DNA of 38,254 bases from an uncultured Eubacteriales bacterium (GCA_900316755.1 ONED01000014.1:17520-55773), one strand, 5' to 3'; numbered from the stretch's first letter, positions 23,960 through 33,262 are shown. Numbers and translations: made by a program. Notes: a model not told the origin generated them from the letters alone.

Positions 23960-25284
23960 AGGTGTTCCTCCTTCGTTGTTTTTCGTAAGAGATAAATGGC
24001 AATAAACAGTGTTACAAATTCAGCCAGCGGCATGGATGCCCAAATCCCTGTCAGACCGAAAAGCGGCGCCAGCAGGGAGACAAAGAGGATACTGAGTATA
24101 CAGCCTCTGAGCAGACAGAGAAGAAGGGAATATCCCGGTTTTACTGTGGACTGAAAGTATCCGATAATAAACATATTGATTCCCATGACGAAAAATCCCA
24201 CAAAGTAGGTACGGATTGCCGTCGGAGAAAGGGCAAGGATTTCCTCGTTTGGGTGAATGAAAATGTAAGTAAACAGGTTCGGCATAAGGAGGCCCAGCAC
24301 AGCGGGAATGGAGCAGACGAGGAAAGCTGCTTTCAGACCGAGACTGCGTACCTTTGCAATGCGCTCGAAACATCCGGCGCCATGATTGGTAGAAATAATC
24401 GGTTGCGCGGCCTGATTGATTCCGTTGCAGAGGCAGGTCACAACGATGACTGTATTGCAAATCACTCCGTACATGGTGACTCCGACGTCACCTGCCTGTT
24501 GGATTAACTGTAGATTAAACACAAACATGACAATCCCGGAGGTGATTTCAACGAGAAAGCTGGTGAACCCATTTGCGAAAATCCTCCGGATATAGGCAAA
24601 CGAAAACCCTTGCAGGGAAAACCTAAGCCCGTTTGATTTGGAGCAAAAATGGAACAATAAAATACATACGGTACATCCGGAACCGATGACGCTTGCGATG
24701 GAGGCTCCCGCCATCCCCATATGAAGCGGATATACAAACAGGATATCCAGAAAGACATTGAGGACACCGCCGGAAATGACGGCAATCATGGACAGCTTTG
24801 GAGCTCCGTCATTTCGGACGAAGGTCTGTAAAAAGGTGGAAAATGCAAACGCACTGAGTCCTGCGATAACGTATGGGATATACTCCAGCACGTAAGGCAT
24901 GGTCACCTCGGTTGCCCCTAAAAGTTTTGCGACAGGCTCCATGAAAATCCAGAGGAGCAGGGTGTATAATACACAGGTGATGACATTCAAAAGAAACGCC
25001 GTGGTAAAATAGCATTCTCCGGCTTTACTATCTCCGCGCCCACGGGCAATCGACATCAGTACCGAGCCGCCGACTCCGAAAAGCAGCCCGTTACCAAAGA
25101 AAACATTAAAAAGAGGAAGCACAATATTCAATGCCGCCATTGCATCCATCCCGATGCCTTTTCCGATGATAATCGTGTCTGCTAAAACGTAAATGGAAGT
25201 TACCATAGTCCCCAGAATGGAAGGAATCAGATAACGGAAAAATAATTTTGTGACAGACTCGGTGGTGAAACGATTGGTATCCAT
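23956..25284 (-). CDS. MATE family efflux transporter
   Basis: Multidrug/toxin exporter of the MatE (NorM/DinF-like) family driven by a sodium or proton gradient, 442 residues with about twelve predicted helices. The first MatE half begins at RYLIPSILGTMVTSIYVLAD and contains the GNGLLFGVGGSVLMS segment; the second half includes NGINQAAQPIISTNHGAG. The start at 25284 follows AAGGAGTTCTTTGT. On the minus strand a TATAAT box lies at 25315-25320 but no convincing -35. It is followed by the overlapping DUF gene. The substrate is unknown. Confidence 0.94.
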   Translation of the reverse strand: MDTNRFTTESVTKLFFRYLIPSILGTMVTSIYVLADTIIIGKGIGMDAMAALNIVLPLFNVFFGNGLLFGVGGSVLMSIARGRGDSKAGECYFTTAFLLNVITCVLYTLLLWIFMEPVAKLLGATEVTMPYVLEYIPYVIAGLSAFAFSTFLQTFVRNDGAPKLSMIAVISGGVLNVFLDILFVYPLHMGMAGASIASVIGSGCTVCILLFHFCSKSNGLRFSLQGFSFAYIRRIFANGFTSFLVEITSGIVMFVFNLQLIQQAGDVGVTMYGVICNTVIVVTCLCNGINQAAQPIISTNHGAGCFERIAKVRSLGLKAAFLVCSIPAVLGLLMPNLFTYIFIHPNEEILALSPTAIRTYFVGFFVMGINMFIIGYFQSTVKPGYSLLLCLLRGCILSILFVSLLAPLFGLTGIWASMPLAEFVTLFIAIYLLRKTTKEEHL

Positions 25285-25360
25285 ACAAAGAACTCCTTCG
25301 ACTAATCTGTTTCTATTATATCAAAGATGGAGAAAAAGTACACGCTGTTTTGGACAAAAG

Positions 25361-25389
25361 TTGACTTTTAAATGGGAAAACAGTATCAT
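25361..25389 (+). promoter_or_regulatory. Promoter of the rluF-ligA run
   Basis: TTGACT (25361-25366) and TATCAT (25384-25389) with a 17-bp spacer, 33 bp upstream of the pseudouridine synthase start. Confidence 0.65.
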
Positions 25390-25422
25390 AAAGAAAGTAG
25401 GAAAAGGGGAAGATAAAGAAGT

Positions 25423-26250
25423 ATGGAGATACGTTTGAATAAATTTTTAAGCGAGGCCGGGGTGTGCTCCCGCAGGGAGGCAGACAGACTCATAGAAAGC
25501 GGACAGGTGACGGTCGATGGGAAACGGGCGGAGACGGGCATGAAGGTCACAGAGTCTCAGATGGTCTGTGTGGGGGAAAAACAAGTGAAGCCCCAAAACG
25601 AGATGGTGCTTCTTGCAGTGAATAAGCCGGTGGGCATCGTCTGCACGGAGGAGAAGCGGGAAAAGCACAATATCATTGATTTCCTTCACTACCCGACCAG
25701 AATCACCTATATCGGGAGATTGGATAAAGATTCGGAAGGTCTGCTTCTGATGACGAATCAGGGAGACATTATCAATAAAATGATGCGTGCCGGGAATGAA
25801 CATGAAAAAGAATATCTGGTAACGGTAAACAAGCCGGTCACCGGGGAGTTTTTAGAGAAGATGGCAAACGGAGTGCCGATTCTGGACACGGTAACCAGAA
25901 CGTGTAAGGTAGAGAAAGTTGGGAAATTCCGCTTCCGGATTATTTTAACCCAGGGACTGAACCGGCAAATCCGACGGATGTGCGAATATTTTGGATATAA
26001 GGTGACCAGATTGGTACGGATTCGCGTGATGAATATCAAATTGGGCGATTTGAAGCCGGGGGAATACCGGAAGGTGACAGAGGAGGAGATCAGGGAGCTA
26101 TATGAGCTTATTAAGGATTCCTCCAACGAGACACGATTCCGACCAGACGACCGGGTGGCAGAGGACGAAGCAAAGCGAGGCAGGGCAGACCGAGGCATGA
26201 TGAAGCCAGGTGAAGCGAGGCAGAGCAGAATGGAAAAAGGAAAGGGATAG
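25423..26250 (+). CDS. rluF: 23S rRNA pseudouridine synthase, RluF type
   Basis: Isomerises a uridine in 23S rRNA (position 2604 in E. coli RluF). An N-terminal S4 RNA-binding domain (residues 1-60, RLNKFLSEAGVCSRREADRL) precedes the RsuA/RluF catalytic domain. The catalytic aspartate is D101 in GRLDKDSEGLL, and the RluF-like TNQGDIINKMMRAGNEHEKEY follows. The last 40 residues are a charged tail (AEDEAKRGRADRG) absent from core members. AAAGGGGAAGATAAAGAAGT precedes the ATG. The ligA start is five bases downstream of the stop. RluF versus RluB is judged from motif resemblance only. Confidence 0.9.
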   Translation: MEIRLNKFLSEAGVCSRREADRLIESGQVTVDGKRAETGMKVTESQMVCVGEKQVKPQNEMVLLAVNKPVGIVCTEEKREKHNIIDFLHYPTRITYIGRLDKDSEGLLLMTNQGDIINKMMRAGNEHEKEYLVTVNKPVTGEFLEKMANGVPILDTVTRTCKVEKVGKFRFRIILTQGLNRQIRRMCEYFGYKVTRLVRIRVMNIKLGDLKPGEYRKVTEEEIRELYELIKDSSNETRFRPDDRVAEDEAKRGRADRGMMKPGEARQSRMEKGKG

Positions 26251-26255
26251 TTAGG

Positions 26256-28214
26256 ATGGAACAGAAAAAGAAACGGATGCAGGAACTGGTGGAGCTTTTA
26301 AATCGGGCAAGCCGGGCATACTATCAGGAAGCAACCGAAATCATGAGCAATTTTGAATATGACAAGCTGTATGACGAGCTGCTTTCGCTGGAGGCGGAGC
26401 TTGGCTATACCATGGCATCAAGCCCCACGGTGAATGTAGGCTATGAAGTCTTAAGTGAACTGCCGAAGGAGCGGCACGAAAAGCCCATGCTGTCCTTGGA
26501 CAAGACGAAAGAGGTGTCCAGATTAAAAGAGTTTTTGGGGAACCAAAAGGCATTTCTGTCCTGGAAGTTAGACGGGCTTACCATTGTGCTGACTTACCTG
26601 AACGGGGAGCTTAAAAAAGCGGTTACCCGGGGAAACGGTGAGATTGGCGAGGTCATCACCAACAATGCGAAGACCTTCAAAAACCTGCCGCTGAAAATCG
26701 GGTATCCGGGAGAGCTGATTCTTCGCGGGGAGGCGATTATCGGCTACCGGGATTTTGAGAGAATCAATGAAGAGATTGAAGATGTGGATGCAAAATACAA
26801 GAATCCGCGGAATCTTTGCAGCGGTTCGGTGCGCCAGCTCAACAATGCGATTACAGCCGGGCGGAATGTAAAGTTTTTTGCCTTTTCTCTGGTAAAGGCG
26901 GAGGGAGTTGATTTTCAGAATTCCAGAATCCGCCAGCTTGAGTGGCTGAAGGAGCAGGGGTTTGAGGTCGTAGAAGGATGCGCGGTCACTGCAGATACCA
27001 TAGAGGAAAAGGTGAAGGAGTTTTCAGAGCGGATTGTGGAGAATGATTTCCCTTCGGATGGTCTGGTACTCGTTTATGATGACATTGCCTACGGACAGTC
27101 GCTGGGTATGACCTCCAAGTTCCCGAGAGATTCCTTTGCGTTTAAATGGGCGGACGAGATTCGGGAAACGAAGCTTCTGGAAATCGAGTGGAGTGCGTCA
27201 AGGACAGGGCTTTTAAATCCGGTTGCCATCTTTGAGCCGGTGGAGCTGGAAGGAACGACCGTCAGCCGCGCCAGTGTCCATAATATCAGCATTATGGAGG
27301 AATTGGAACTGGGAATCGGTGACACAATAGAAGTGTATAAGGCAAACATGATTATCCCGCAGATTGCAGACAATCTTACCAGAAGCGGCGTGAAGGATAT
27401 TCCCAAGGAATGTCCGGTATGCCACGGCAGGACCGAGATTCGAAAGGTCAGCGACACAAAAGCACTGTATTGCACCAATGAAGACTGCGGTGCGAAGCAT
27501 TTGAAATCCTTTGCCTTATTTGTGAGCAGAGATGCACTGAATATCGAGGGATTGTCCGAGGCTACGCTGGAGAAATTCATTGCCAAAGGATTTATAAACA
27601 CGTATTCCGACATTTTCCATCTGGACCGGTACGAGGCGGAAATCAAATCCATGGAAGGATTTGGGGAAAAGTCTTATGTGAATCTGCAAAAGAGTGTGGA
27701 AAAGGCGAGGGAGACGAGCCTTCCAAAGCTCATCTACGGACTGGGAATTGCGAATATCGGGCTGGCAAATGCGAAAGTGATTTGCAGGGAATTCCGATAT
27801 GATATAGAAAAAATGATACATCTGACGGAGGAAGAGTTAAGCGCCATTCCGGGCATCGGACCGGTGATTGCCGGCGCGTATGTAGATTATTTTGCCGATG
27901 AAAAGCGCGTGCGGGAATTGCGTACGCTGCTTGGCGAATTGAAAATCAAGGCGGAAGAGGAAAGCGGGCAGGCACAGATTTTCACAAACAAAAATTTTGT
28001 GATTACGGGAAGTGTGGAGCATTTCGTAAACCGAAATGAAGTGAAGGAGCTCATTGAAAGCAAGGGCGGGAAGGTGACAGGCTCTGTCACCTCAAAAACG
28101 GATTACCTTATTAACAACGATGTAAATTCTACGTCGTCTAAAAATAAAAAAGCAAAAGAACTCGGCATTTCGATTATTACAGAAGAACAGTTTTTGGAAA
28201 TGCTGAACGAATAG
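26256..28214 (+). CDS. ligA: NAD-dependent DNA ligase, divergent
   Basis: Seals nicks using NAD+. The domains in order are Ia (residues 1-65), an adenylation domain with K104 in SWKLDG, an OB fold (SRTGLLNPVAIFEPVELEG), a zinc finger (C386, C389, C406, C411), HhH repeats (AIPGIGPVIAGAY) and a BRCT domain (about 575-652). At 652 residues the length is normal. Several usually fixed motifs differ: TRGNGEIGEVIT for TRGDG-x-x-GEDIT, KANMIIPQI for the KAGDVIP type, and MSNFEYDKLYDEL for the ISDxEYD type. It may therefore be a second, accessory ligase. It sits between rluF and trxA with short gaps. Confidence 0.92.
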   Translation: MEQKKKRMQELVELLNRASRAYYQEATEIMSNFEYDKLYDELLSLEAELGYTMASSPTVNVGYEVLSELPKERHEKPMLSLDKTKEVSRLKEFLGNQKAFLSWKLDGLTIVLTYLNGELKKAVTRGNGEIGEVITNNAKTFKNLPLKIGYPGELILRGEAIIGYRDFERINEEIEDVDAKYKNPRNLCSGSVRQLNNAITAGRNVKFFAFSLVKAEGVDFQNSRIRQLEWLKEQGFEVVEGCAVTADTIEEKVKEFSERIVENDFPSDGLVLVYDDIAYGQSLGMTSKFPRDSFAFKWADEIRETKLLEIEWSASRTGLLNPVAIFEPVELEGTTVSRASVHNISIMEELELGIGDTIEVYKANMIIPQIADNLTRSGVKDIPKECPVCHGRTEIRKVSDTKALYCTNEDCGAKHLKSFALFVSRDALNIEGLSEATLEKFIAKGFINTYSDIFHLDRYEAEIKSMEGFGEKSYVNLQKSVEKARETSLPKLIYGLGIANIGLANAKVICREFRYDIEKMIHLTEEELSAIPGIGPVIAGAYVDYFADEKRVRELRTLLGELKIKAEEESGQAQIFTNKNFVITGSVEHFVNRNEVKELIESKGGKVTGSVTSKTDYLINNDVNSTSSKNKKAKELGISIITEEQFLEMLNE

Positions 28215-28227
28215 GAGGAACAAAGAA

Positions 28228-28542
28228 ATGAAAAAAGTAACAAACGCAGATTTTGAACAAGAGGTTTTACAGTCAGAGATTCCGGTACTGGTGGATTTTT
28301 TTGCAACCTGGTGCATGCCGTGTAAAATGTTTGCACCGGTGTTAGAGGAAGTTTCCGAGGAACGAGAGGGAGCATTAAAGGTAGTAAAGCTTGACGTAGA
28401 TGAGGCGCCGGAGCTGGCAGTGAAATACCGGGTCATGAGTATTCCGACCCTGAAACTTTTTCAGAATGGTGAAGTGAAGGAAAGCTTTGTCGGTGCAATG
28501 TCCAAAGAAGAGCTTTCTGATTGGCTGGAAAGAAGCATATAA
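28228..28542 (+). CDS. trxA: Thioredoxin
   Basis: Small cytoplasmic disulfide reductase, 104 residues. The active site reads W28-C29-M30-P31-C32 instead of the usual WCGPC. The cis-proline region SIPTLKLFQNGE and the KLDVDEAPELAVKYRV segment are normal. AGGAGGAACAAAGAA precedes the ATG. It is directly followed by trxB (21-bp gap), so this is probably a dedicated reductase/thioredoxin pair. Confidence 0.95.
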   Translation: MKKVTNADFEQEVLQSEIPVLVDFFATWCMPCKMFAPVLEEVSEEREGALKVVKLDVDEAPELAVKYRVMSIPTLKLFQNGEVKESFVGAMSKEELSDWLERSI

Positions 28543-28563
28543 GAAAGAACACAAGGTGAAGAT

Positions 28564-29490
28564 ATGGAAAATAATAGCTATGATGTGGTGATTATTGGGG
28601 GAGGACCCGGCGGATATGCGGCTGCGCTCTATGCGGCGCGCGCCGGACTTTCTGCTCTTGTATTGGAAAAATTTTCCCCGGGTGGGCAGATGGCAACCAC
28701 GGATGTAGTGGAAAACTATCCGGGATTTGCAGACGGGGTGAATGGATTTGAACTCGGCATGCAGATGAAACAGGGGGCAGAGCGCTTCGGGGTAAAGACG
28801 AAGCTTTCCGAGGTAAAAAGTGTGGAACTGGCTCTGGAGTCGAAGGTGATTCGTACGGCAAAGGAGACGTTTGAGGCAAAGACGGTCGTTTTGGCGATGG
28901 GAGCATTCCCAAGAGAACTGGGACTTCCGAACGAGCGGGAACTGCGGGGGCGCGGGGTCTCCTACTGTGCGACCTGCGACGGCATGTTTTACAAGGGGAA
29001 AACGGTGGTCATTGTGGGCGGTGGGAACACTGCGGTTGCAGACGCGATTTTCCTTGCAAAAATTTGCGAGAAGGTATATGTAGTGCACAGGAGGGACGAG
29101 CTTAGGGCATCCAAGACCTATATGGAAGCGCTTGAAAAGGCAGAAAATATGGAATTCGTCTGGAGTGCGGAAGTGGTAGAAATTGAGGCCGGGGAGCTTG
29201 TAACCGGCGTGAAAGTAAAAAGCCGTAAGGATGACAAAGTGACAGAGATTCCCTGTGACGGGGTATTTGTTGCCGTCGGAAATGTTCCGAACACGGAGCT
29301 TTTGAAGGGACAGGTGGATTTGGACGAGGCGGGCTATGTGCTTGCAGACGAGACCACGCAGACGAACCTTCCGGGTGTGTTTGCCGTGGGAGATTTGCGT
29401 AAGAAGCCGCTTCGGCAGATTGTGACCGCAGTTGCAGACGGTGCGGTTGCGTCGAAGTTTGCAGAGGAGTATATCGACCATTGTTTATAA
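28564..29490 (+). CDS. trxB: Thioredoxin reductase (NADPH)
   Basis: FAD-containing reductase that passes electrons from NADPH to thioredoxin, 308 residues. The FAD-binding loop GGGPGGYAAALYAARAG is near residue 12, the redox pair is C135-A-T-C138 followed by DG, and the NADPH-binding loop GGGNTAVADA is near 153. The C-terminal FAD segment is VFAVGDLRKKPLRQIVTAVADG. AAGGTGAAGAT precedes the ATG. Its likely partner is the WCMPC thioredoxin just upstream. Confidence 0.96.
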   Translation: MENNSYDVVIIGGGPGGYAAALYAARAGLSALVLEKFSPGGQMATTDVVENYPGFADGVNGFELGMQMKQGAERFGVKTKLSEVKSVELALESKVIRTAKETFEAKTVVLAMGAFPRELGLPNERELRGRGVSYCATCDGMFYKGKTVVIVGGGNTAVADAIFLAKICEKVYVVHRRDELRASKTYMEALEKAENMEFVWSAEVVEIEAGELVTGVKVKSRKDDKVTEIPCDGVFVAVGNVPNTELLKGQVDLDEAGYVLADETTQTNLPGVFAVGDLRKKPLRQIVTAVADGAVASKFAEEYIDHCL

Positions 29491-29499
29491 AAAGTTCAC

Positions 29500-29528
29500 T
29501 TGTAGTCTGTTGGTATCTAAGATATAAT
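29500..29528 (+). promoter_or_regulatory. Putative promoter of clpX-like gene
   Basis: Perfect TATAAT at 29523-29528 with a poor TTGTAG -35 at 29500-29505 (17-bp spacer), 34 bp upstream of the start codon. Confidence 0.5.
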
Positions 29529-29562
29529 AATCCCGTACCGAATATAAGGAAGGAAAAAATTT

Positions 29563-30942
29563 ATGTCAGATAAAATAGATTTCAATGAAATAGAAGAAAA
29601 CGAGGATGGCTATGAAAAGTATTGTTTCATGTGCCACAGACCGGAGAGCGTGACCGGAAAGCTGATTGAGATGCCCAATAATCTGTATGTGTGTGCCGAT
29701 TGTATGCAAAAGAGCATGGATGCCATGAGCAACATTCCGTTTGATATGAGCAAGATGCCGAATATCCCGGGCATTCAGTTTGTGAACCTTTCGGATATGG
29801 ACACCGTACTTCCGAAGAGACAGCGTGTGAAAAAGAAAAAAGAGGGAGAGAAGAAAGCTCCCGCGCTGAATATTAAAGATATTCCGGCGCCCCATAAAAT
29901 CAAGGCGCAGTTGGATGAGTATGTCATCGGACAGGAATACGCGAAGAAAGCCATGGCGGTGGCGGTTTACAATCATTACAAACGTGTTGCGACAGACACC
30001 ATGGACGATATTGAAATCGAGAAGTCCAATATGCTTATGATTGGACCTACCGGTTCCGGGAAGACCTATCTGGTAAAGACACTTGCCAGACTTTTAGATG
30101 TGCCGCTTGCGATTGCGGATGCCACATCGCTCACCGAGGCGGGCTACATAGGGGACGATATTGAAAGCGTGCTTTCCAAATTGCTCGCGGCGGCAGGAAA
30201 TGATGTGGAAAAGGCAGAACGCGGGATTGTGTTTATCGATGAAATTGATAAGCTTGCCAAGAAAAGAAATGCAAGCCAGAGGGACGTAAGCGGTGAGTCG
30301 GTGCAGCAGGGACTCTTGAAATTGTTAGAGGGAAGTCAGGTAGAAGTTCCGGTTGGGGCAAACAGCAAGAATGCCATGGTTCCGCTGGAAACCATTGATA
30401 CGAAGAACATTTTGTTTATCTGCGGAGGGGCATTCCCGGATCTGGAGGAAATTATCAAAGAGCGTTTGAACAAACACTCTTCCATGGGATTTATTGCCGA
30501 TTTGAAGGATAAATACGATGGGGAGAAGGATTTGCTCTCGAAAGTAACGGTGGAGGATCTTCGAAAATTCGGGATGATTCCGGAGTTTATCGGGCGTCTT
30601 CCGGTGATTTTCACCCTACAGGGTCTGAATGAAGAGATGCTTGTAAAGATTCTCAAAGAGCCGAAGAACGCAATCTTGAAGCAGTATCAGAAGCTCCTTG
30701 CTTTAGACGAGGTGAAATTAAATTTCGATGAAGACGCACTTCGTGCAATCGCAGCAAAGGCGATGGAGAAGGATACGGGGGCGAGAGCGCTCCGGTCTAT
30801 TATCGAGGAATTTATGCTGGATATCATGTATGAGATTCCGAAGGATGATAATATCGGGCAGGTGACCATTACGAAAGAATATATTGAAGGGACGGGCGGT
30901 CCCCTTATTACAATGCGTGGGCAGCAGCGGATTACAGGATAA
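29563..30942 (+). CDS. clpX: ClpX-like AAA+ unfoldase, divergent
   Basis: AAA+ unfoldase of the ClpX family, expected to feed substrates to ClpP. The N-terminal zinc finger (C21, C24, C44, C47) is followed by Walker A GPTGSGKT (161-168), IADATSLTEAGYIGDD, Walker B VFIDEIDKLAKKR near 223 and the sensor segment FGMIPEFIGRLPVI. It departs from orthodox ClpX: GYIGDDIES for GYVGEDVEN, and the ClpP-docking IGF loop reads M308-G309-F310. At 459 residues it is longer than the usual 410-425. AAGGAAGGAAAAAATTT precedes the ATG. No clpP or tig lies beside it, so this may be a second ClpX. Confidence 0.9.
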   Translation: MSDKIDFNEIEENEDGYEKYCFMCHRPESVTGKLIEMPNNLYVCADCMQKSMDAMSNIPFDMSKMPNIPGIQFVNLSDMDTVLPKRQRVKKKKEGEKKAPALNIKDIPAPHKIKAQLDEYVIGQEYAKKAMAVAVYNHYKRVATDTMDDIEIEKSNMLMIGPTGSGKTYLVKTLARLLDVPLAIADATSLTEAGYIGDDIESVLSKLLAAAGNDVEKAERGIVFIDEIDKLAKKRNASQRDVSGESVQQGLLKLLEGSQVEVPVGANSKNAMVPLETIDTKNILFICGGAFPDLEEIIKERLNKHSSMGFIADLKDKYDGEKDLLSKVTVEDLRKFGMIPEFIGRLPVIFTLQGLNEEMLVKILKEPKNAILKQYQKLLALDEVKLNFDEDALRAIAAKAMEKDTGARALRSIIEEFMLDIMYEIPKDDNIGQVTITKEYIEGTGGPLITMRGQQRITG

Positions 30943-31003
30943 AACGGATTCGCAAAGCGACAACTGCTGAATACACTAAAAGAAAAACGACAGAGGTTTT
31001 TCT

Positions 31004-32710
31004 ATGCCGGAATCCAATATATGCCGGGGGCGTATTCTTTCAAATGACTATCGTGATTTCATTGTCAGTCAGCTTGGACGGTCTGAATTTCGAAGCATCA
31101 TTACAGAAGATACCTGTGTGCAGGAGGCAGAATTTGTCTACAACATAGTTTATGTGGAAAAGGAGCGGGCGGATCCCATTACCTTTGAAACGTATTCGTA
31201 TAATTCCATCCCGAAATGTTACACCTTGCTTGACGTGGATGCCATGACACAGGCGGGGATTTTGCAGGTGCAGAATTATCCCACCCTGAACCTGCAGGGA
31301 AGCGGCGTCATGATAGGGTTTGTAGATACGGGGATTGATTATCAAAATCCCATTTTCCGCAATCTGGACGGAAGTACAAGGATTGCAGGAATCTGGGATC
31401 AGACCATTCAGGAGGGAAATCCGCCGAAAGGGCTTTCCTACGGAACGGAGTACCGCCGGGAGCAGATTGACGAAGCCCTGCGTGGGGAAAATCCGCTGCA
31501 AGTCGTTCCAAGCAGGGATGAAATCAGCCATGGTACATTTTTGGCAAGTGTTGCGGCGGGCGGGGCGGACGAGGCAAACCAGTTTATTGGTGCTGCCCCG
31601 GATGCTACGATTGCAGTGGTGAAATTAAAGCCTGCAAAACCGTATTTGAAGGAGTTTTACCAGATTCGGACGGATGCTCCGTGTTATCAGGAGACGGATA
31701 TCATGCTGGGTCTGAAATATTTAAATGAGCTTGCCGAGAAACTGGATGTACCGCTGGTCATCTGTATTGCACTGGGAACGAATATGGGAGGGCACAGTGC
31801 GCTGTCGCCCTTAAGCGGCTTGCTTGAGATTTACTCCAGTTTGTCAAAACGCGCTATTGTGATTGGTGCAGGAAATGAGGCAAACCAAAGGCATCACTAT
31901 CTTGGGCGTGCGGAAAATGAAAATGACGTCAAAGAGGTGGAAATCCGTGTGGCATCCGGGGTAAGTGGGTTTTGTATGGAGCTTTGGACGGAAAACCCGA
32001 ATATCATGGGGGTAACGGTAGTTTCGCCAAGCGGCGGACGGACACCGGAATTTCCGGTGCGAAGTGGTGAGACACAGGAGTATCAGTTTATTTTTGAAGG
32101 GACACGGGTGACGATTGATTGCCATTTGTTTCTGGAACGGTCAAATGCGGAATTGATTTTCTTTCGGATGAGGAATCCGACAGAAGGAATCTGGAAGGTG
32201 GTTGTAAGACCGATTCAGGTAGCCGAGGGCATCTTTCATATATGGCTTCCTTTGACGGAATTTCTGGAAAATGAGGTGTATTTTCTGGAATCGAATCCGG
32301 ATTATACGATTACGGAGCCCTCAAGCACCATCACGGCAATGACGGTGGGATTTTACAATGGAACGGATAATAGTATTGCTATTTCTTCGGGAAGAGGATA
32401 TACTAGAGGTGGAGTGATTAAACCTAATTTCGTGGCTCCGGGCGTGAATGTGACCGGTGCCGTAATGAGAAATCAATTTGCAGAGCGCACCGGTTCCAGT
32501 ATTGCAGCCGGTATTACGGCGGGGGCCGCCGCACTGATGTTGGAATGGCTGGTTTACCGGGGAGAGCGGGGGGAAGCAGATTCGATTCAGATTCGAAATT
32601 TATTGACACTTGGGACAGAAAGGACAGCAAATGAGGTCTATCCAAACCGCACATGGGGGTATGGCAGACTGAATTTATACCGGGCGTTCGAGGAATTAAG
32701 GCGGCTTTGA
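31004..32710 (+). CDS. S8 family serine peptidase, Csp-like, no signal peptide
   Basis: Subtilisin-fold peptidase of 568 residues. The triad is intact: D108 in FVDTGID, H176 in SHGTFLA and S499 in TGSSIAAG. About residues 1-80 may be a prodomain. The long segment between H and S (about 305-450) contains a beta-rich region (GVSGFCMELWTENPNIMGV) resembling the jelly-roll insertion of clostridial CspB-type germination proteases. No signal peptide or anchor is seen. The start at 31004 has only a weak AGAGGTTTTTCT site. It is followed 22 bp later by the zinc-ribbon gene. The physiological substrate is unknown. Confidence 0.92.
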   Translation: MPESNICRGRILSNDYRDFIVSQLGRSEFRSIITEDTCVQEAEFVYNIVYVEKERADPITFETYSYNSIPKCYTLLDVDAMTQAGILQVQNYPTLNLQGSGVMIGFVDTGIDYQNPIFRNLDGSTRIAGIWDQTIQEGNPPKGLSYGTEYRREQIDEALRGENPLQVVPSRDEISHGTFLASVAAGGADEANQFIGAAPDATIAVVKLKPAKPYLKEFYQIRTDAPCYQETDIMLGLKYLNELAEKLDVPLVICIALGTNMGGHSALSPLSGLLEIYSSLSKRAIVIGAGNEANQRHHYLGRAENENDVKEVEIRVASGVSGFCMELWTENPNIMGVTVVSPSGGRTPEFPVRSGETQEYQFIFEGTRVTIDCHLFLERSNAELIFFRMRNPTEGIWKVVVRPIQVAEGIFHIWLPLTEFLENEVYFLESNPDYTITEPSSTITAMTVGFYNGTDNSIAISSGRGYTRGGVIKPNFVAPGVNVTGAVMRNQFAERTGSSIAAGITAGAAALMLEWLVYRGERGEADSIQIRNLLTLGTERTANEVYPNRTWGYGRLNLYRAFEELRRL

Positions 32711-32732
32711 TGCATGGAAAGGAGAAAATGAT

Positions 32733-33233
32733 ATGGCAGACTTTTTTGAAAATTTAAAGGGAAATTTAGAAAGCTTGGGGAAGACAATCTCGGAGAAGGC
32801 CGAGGTAGTGTCGAAGAAAACGGAGGAAGCAGTAGAGATTCAGAAAATCAAAAGCCAAATCCGTGTGATGGAACGCAGCAATGAGAGGGATTTTCAGGCT
32901 ATCGGAAAGAGCATTTACGAACATTTCCAAAAGGGAAAAGCAGTGGATTCCGAATTTGTAGAATTGTGCGAAGCAATCGAGGAGCGGGATAGTTCCATCG
33001 AAGCGTGCAAAAGACAAGTGGCAGAGATTAAAGGTCTGGATGTCTGTCCGAACTGCAAGGAACATGTAGAGCCGAGTGCAGTATACTGTTCAAAGTGCGG
33101 CACCAAGCTTGAACAGGAAAGCTACGACGAAGTCGAGTTCGAAGATGAGGACACCAAGGAAACATCGGAGGCATCTGAGGAGACAGCGGAGGAAACAAAA
33201 GAGACAGCCGGAGCTACCGCGGAAGAAGAGTAG
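32733..33233 (+). CDS. Small zinc-ribbon protein with acidic tail
   Basis: A 166-residue protein with three parts: a helical, probably coiled-coil region (residues 1-100, FFENLKGNLESLGKTISEKAEVV), a zinc ribbon (C105, C108, C119, C122 in CPNCKEHVEPSAVYCSKCG) and an acidic Glu/Thr/Ala tail from about 130. Such zinc-ribbon proteins are common and uncharacterised in Lachnospiraceae. AAAGGAGAAAATGAT precedes the ATG. It probably shares a transcript with the S8 peptidase gene; a bidirectional terminator follows. No function can be assigned. Confidence 0.88.
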   Translation: MADFFENLKGNLESLGKTISEKAEVVSKKTEEAVEIQKIKSQIRVMERSNERDFQAIGKSIYEHFQKGKAVDSEFVELCEAIEERDSSIEACKRQVAEIKGLDVCPNCKEHVEPSAVYCSKCGTKLEQESYDEVEFEDEDTKETSEASEETAEETKETAGATAEEE

Positions 33234-33262
33234 TCGGTTGAAGAAAAATAAATGGTAAAAAT

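Noticed and set aside
28210-28214. Possible frameshift or fusion between ligA and trxA
   Set aside because: The ligA stop is clear and trxA has its own AGGAGG site; both proteins have normal ends.
28375-29481. 368-residue open frame on the minus strand
   Set aside because: Antisense to trxA and trxB, both of which have complete motifs and ribosome sites.
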